NCBI GenBank assembly: GCA_030710605.1
Contig: CP092873.1
Coordinates: 943,900-1,007,899 of the forward strand
Reading direction: 5' to 3'
Length of the DNA stretch: 64,000 nt
Source: Cordylochernes scorpioides
Lineage: Eukaryota > Arthropoda > Arachnida > Pseudoscorpiones > Chernetidae
Shown: positions 63,843 to 64,000 of the stretch, piece after piece
How the letters are laid out: each line of letters starts with the position of its first letter
Position numbering within the stretch: position 1 is the first letter of the stretch
The notes under the pieces: generated by a model
The model's database searches: none
What the model was told of the DNA's origin: nothing
What the model saw: the letters and a program-made list of their open reading frames with translations, nothing else
Translations under genes and position numbers: made by a program

Positions 63843-64000
63843 GATTTAAGGAGAGACCGTATAGAAGTCCTTATAGGGGCGGACATCGCCGGGAGATTGC
63901 TAACCGATGCGCAGAGAAGAACCTCATCTGGACTGGTGGCAATCCGTACCAAACTAGGATGGACTGTGATGGAAAAGATTCCTCCAACGGAGGTGAGAGA
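63826..64000 (+). pseudogene. BEL/Pao protease C-terminal part, runs off window
   Basis: In a further frame, RIEVLIGADIAGRLLT matches the conserved LIGAD-type strand after the protease core, followed by LGWTVMEKIP. Reverse transcriptase and integrase would lie beyond 64000. With four frame changes in 1.7 kb this copy is dead. Confidence 0.8.

Overview
The window looks like gene-poor, AT-rich nuclear DNA from a metazoan, most likely an invertebrate and quite possibly an arthropod. The evidence is a mix of BEL/Pao, R1/Jockey-like and Penelope-associated retroelement sequence, Tc1/mariner and hAT DNA transposons, tRNA-derived SINEs, and one LTR promoter with a TATA box and an arthropod-style TCAGT initiator. 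No species can be named from sequence alone. Two runs of exactly 100 N (6030-6129 and 36596-36695) are scaffold gaps, so order and orientation across them are assembly inferences.

From 1 to 14517 the sequence is a giant inverted repeat. Arms of about 6.4 and 6.8 kb (1-6383 and 7671-14517) flank a 1.3 kb spacer. Each arm carries its own later insertions: a solo LTR, a MITE and an expanded minisatellite on the left; a mariner with a nested hAT element, a GC-rich insertion and a 156-bp tandem array on the right. The one convincing cellular gene is an intronless 649-codon gene on the minus strand (16050-17999). It encodes a single-pass membrane protein with two immunoglobulin-like domains and a very lysine-rich tail, perhaps related to FAM187. 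From 18.5 to 25.4 kb there are minisatellites (85-bp and 118-bp units), foldback MITEs, SINEs and 5'-truncated non-LTR retrotransposon tails.

From 26075 to 31729 lies a young 5.65 kb LTR element with no recognisable gag or pol and 833-bp LTRs differing at about three sites. A tRNA-derived SINE with a perfect 12-bp target duplication sits inside it. It is followed by a small element with a GC-rich Gag/ORF1-like frame between LTR-like repeats (31.8-33.7 kb), a mariner MITE, and a second non-coding LTR element with identical LTRs (41032-43538). The 36.7-61.4 kb interval is a mosaic of duplicated blocks, including a duplicated 46-codon exon-like segment, R1-type reverse transcriptase relics in both orientations, a C2H2 zinc-finger fragment, and a cluster of hammerhead-ribozyme-like sequences of the kind known from Penelope-like elements (52.5-57.5 kb). 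The right edge (about 61.8-64.0 kb) is the 5' part of a BEL/Pao retrotransposon whose gag-protease region is broken by several frameshifts.

The genes do not form a pathway; the region is mainly a record of nested mobile elements. The observations most worth following are the inverted repeat, a foldback-MITE RNA motif with hammerhead-like core pieces and a paired base change between copies, the Penelope-type hammerheads, and the Gag-only LTR-like element whose protein resembles non-LTR ORF1.
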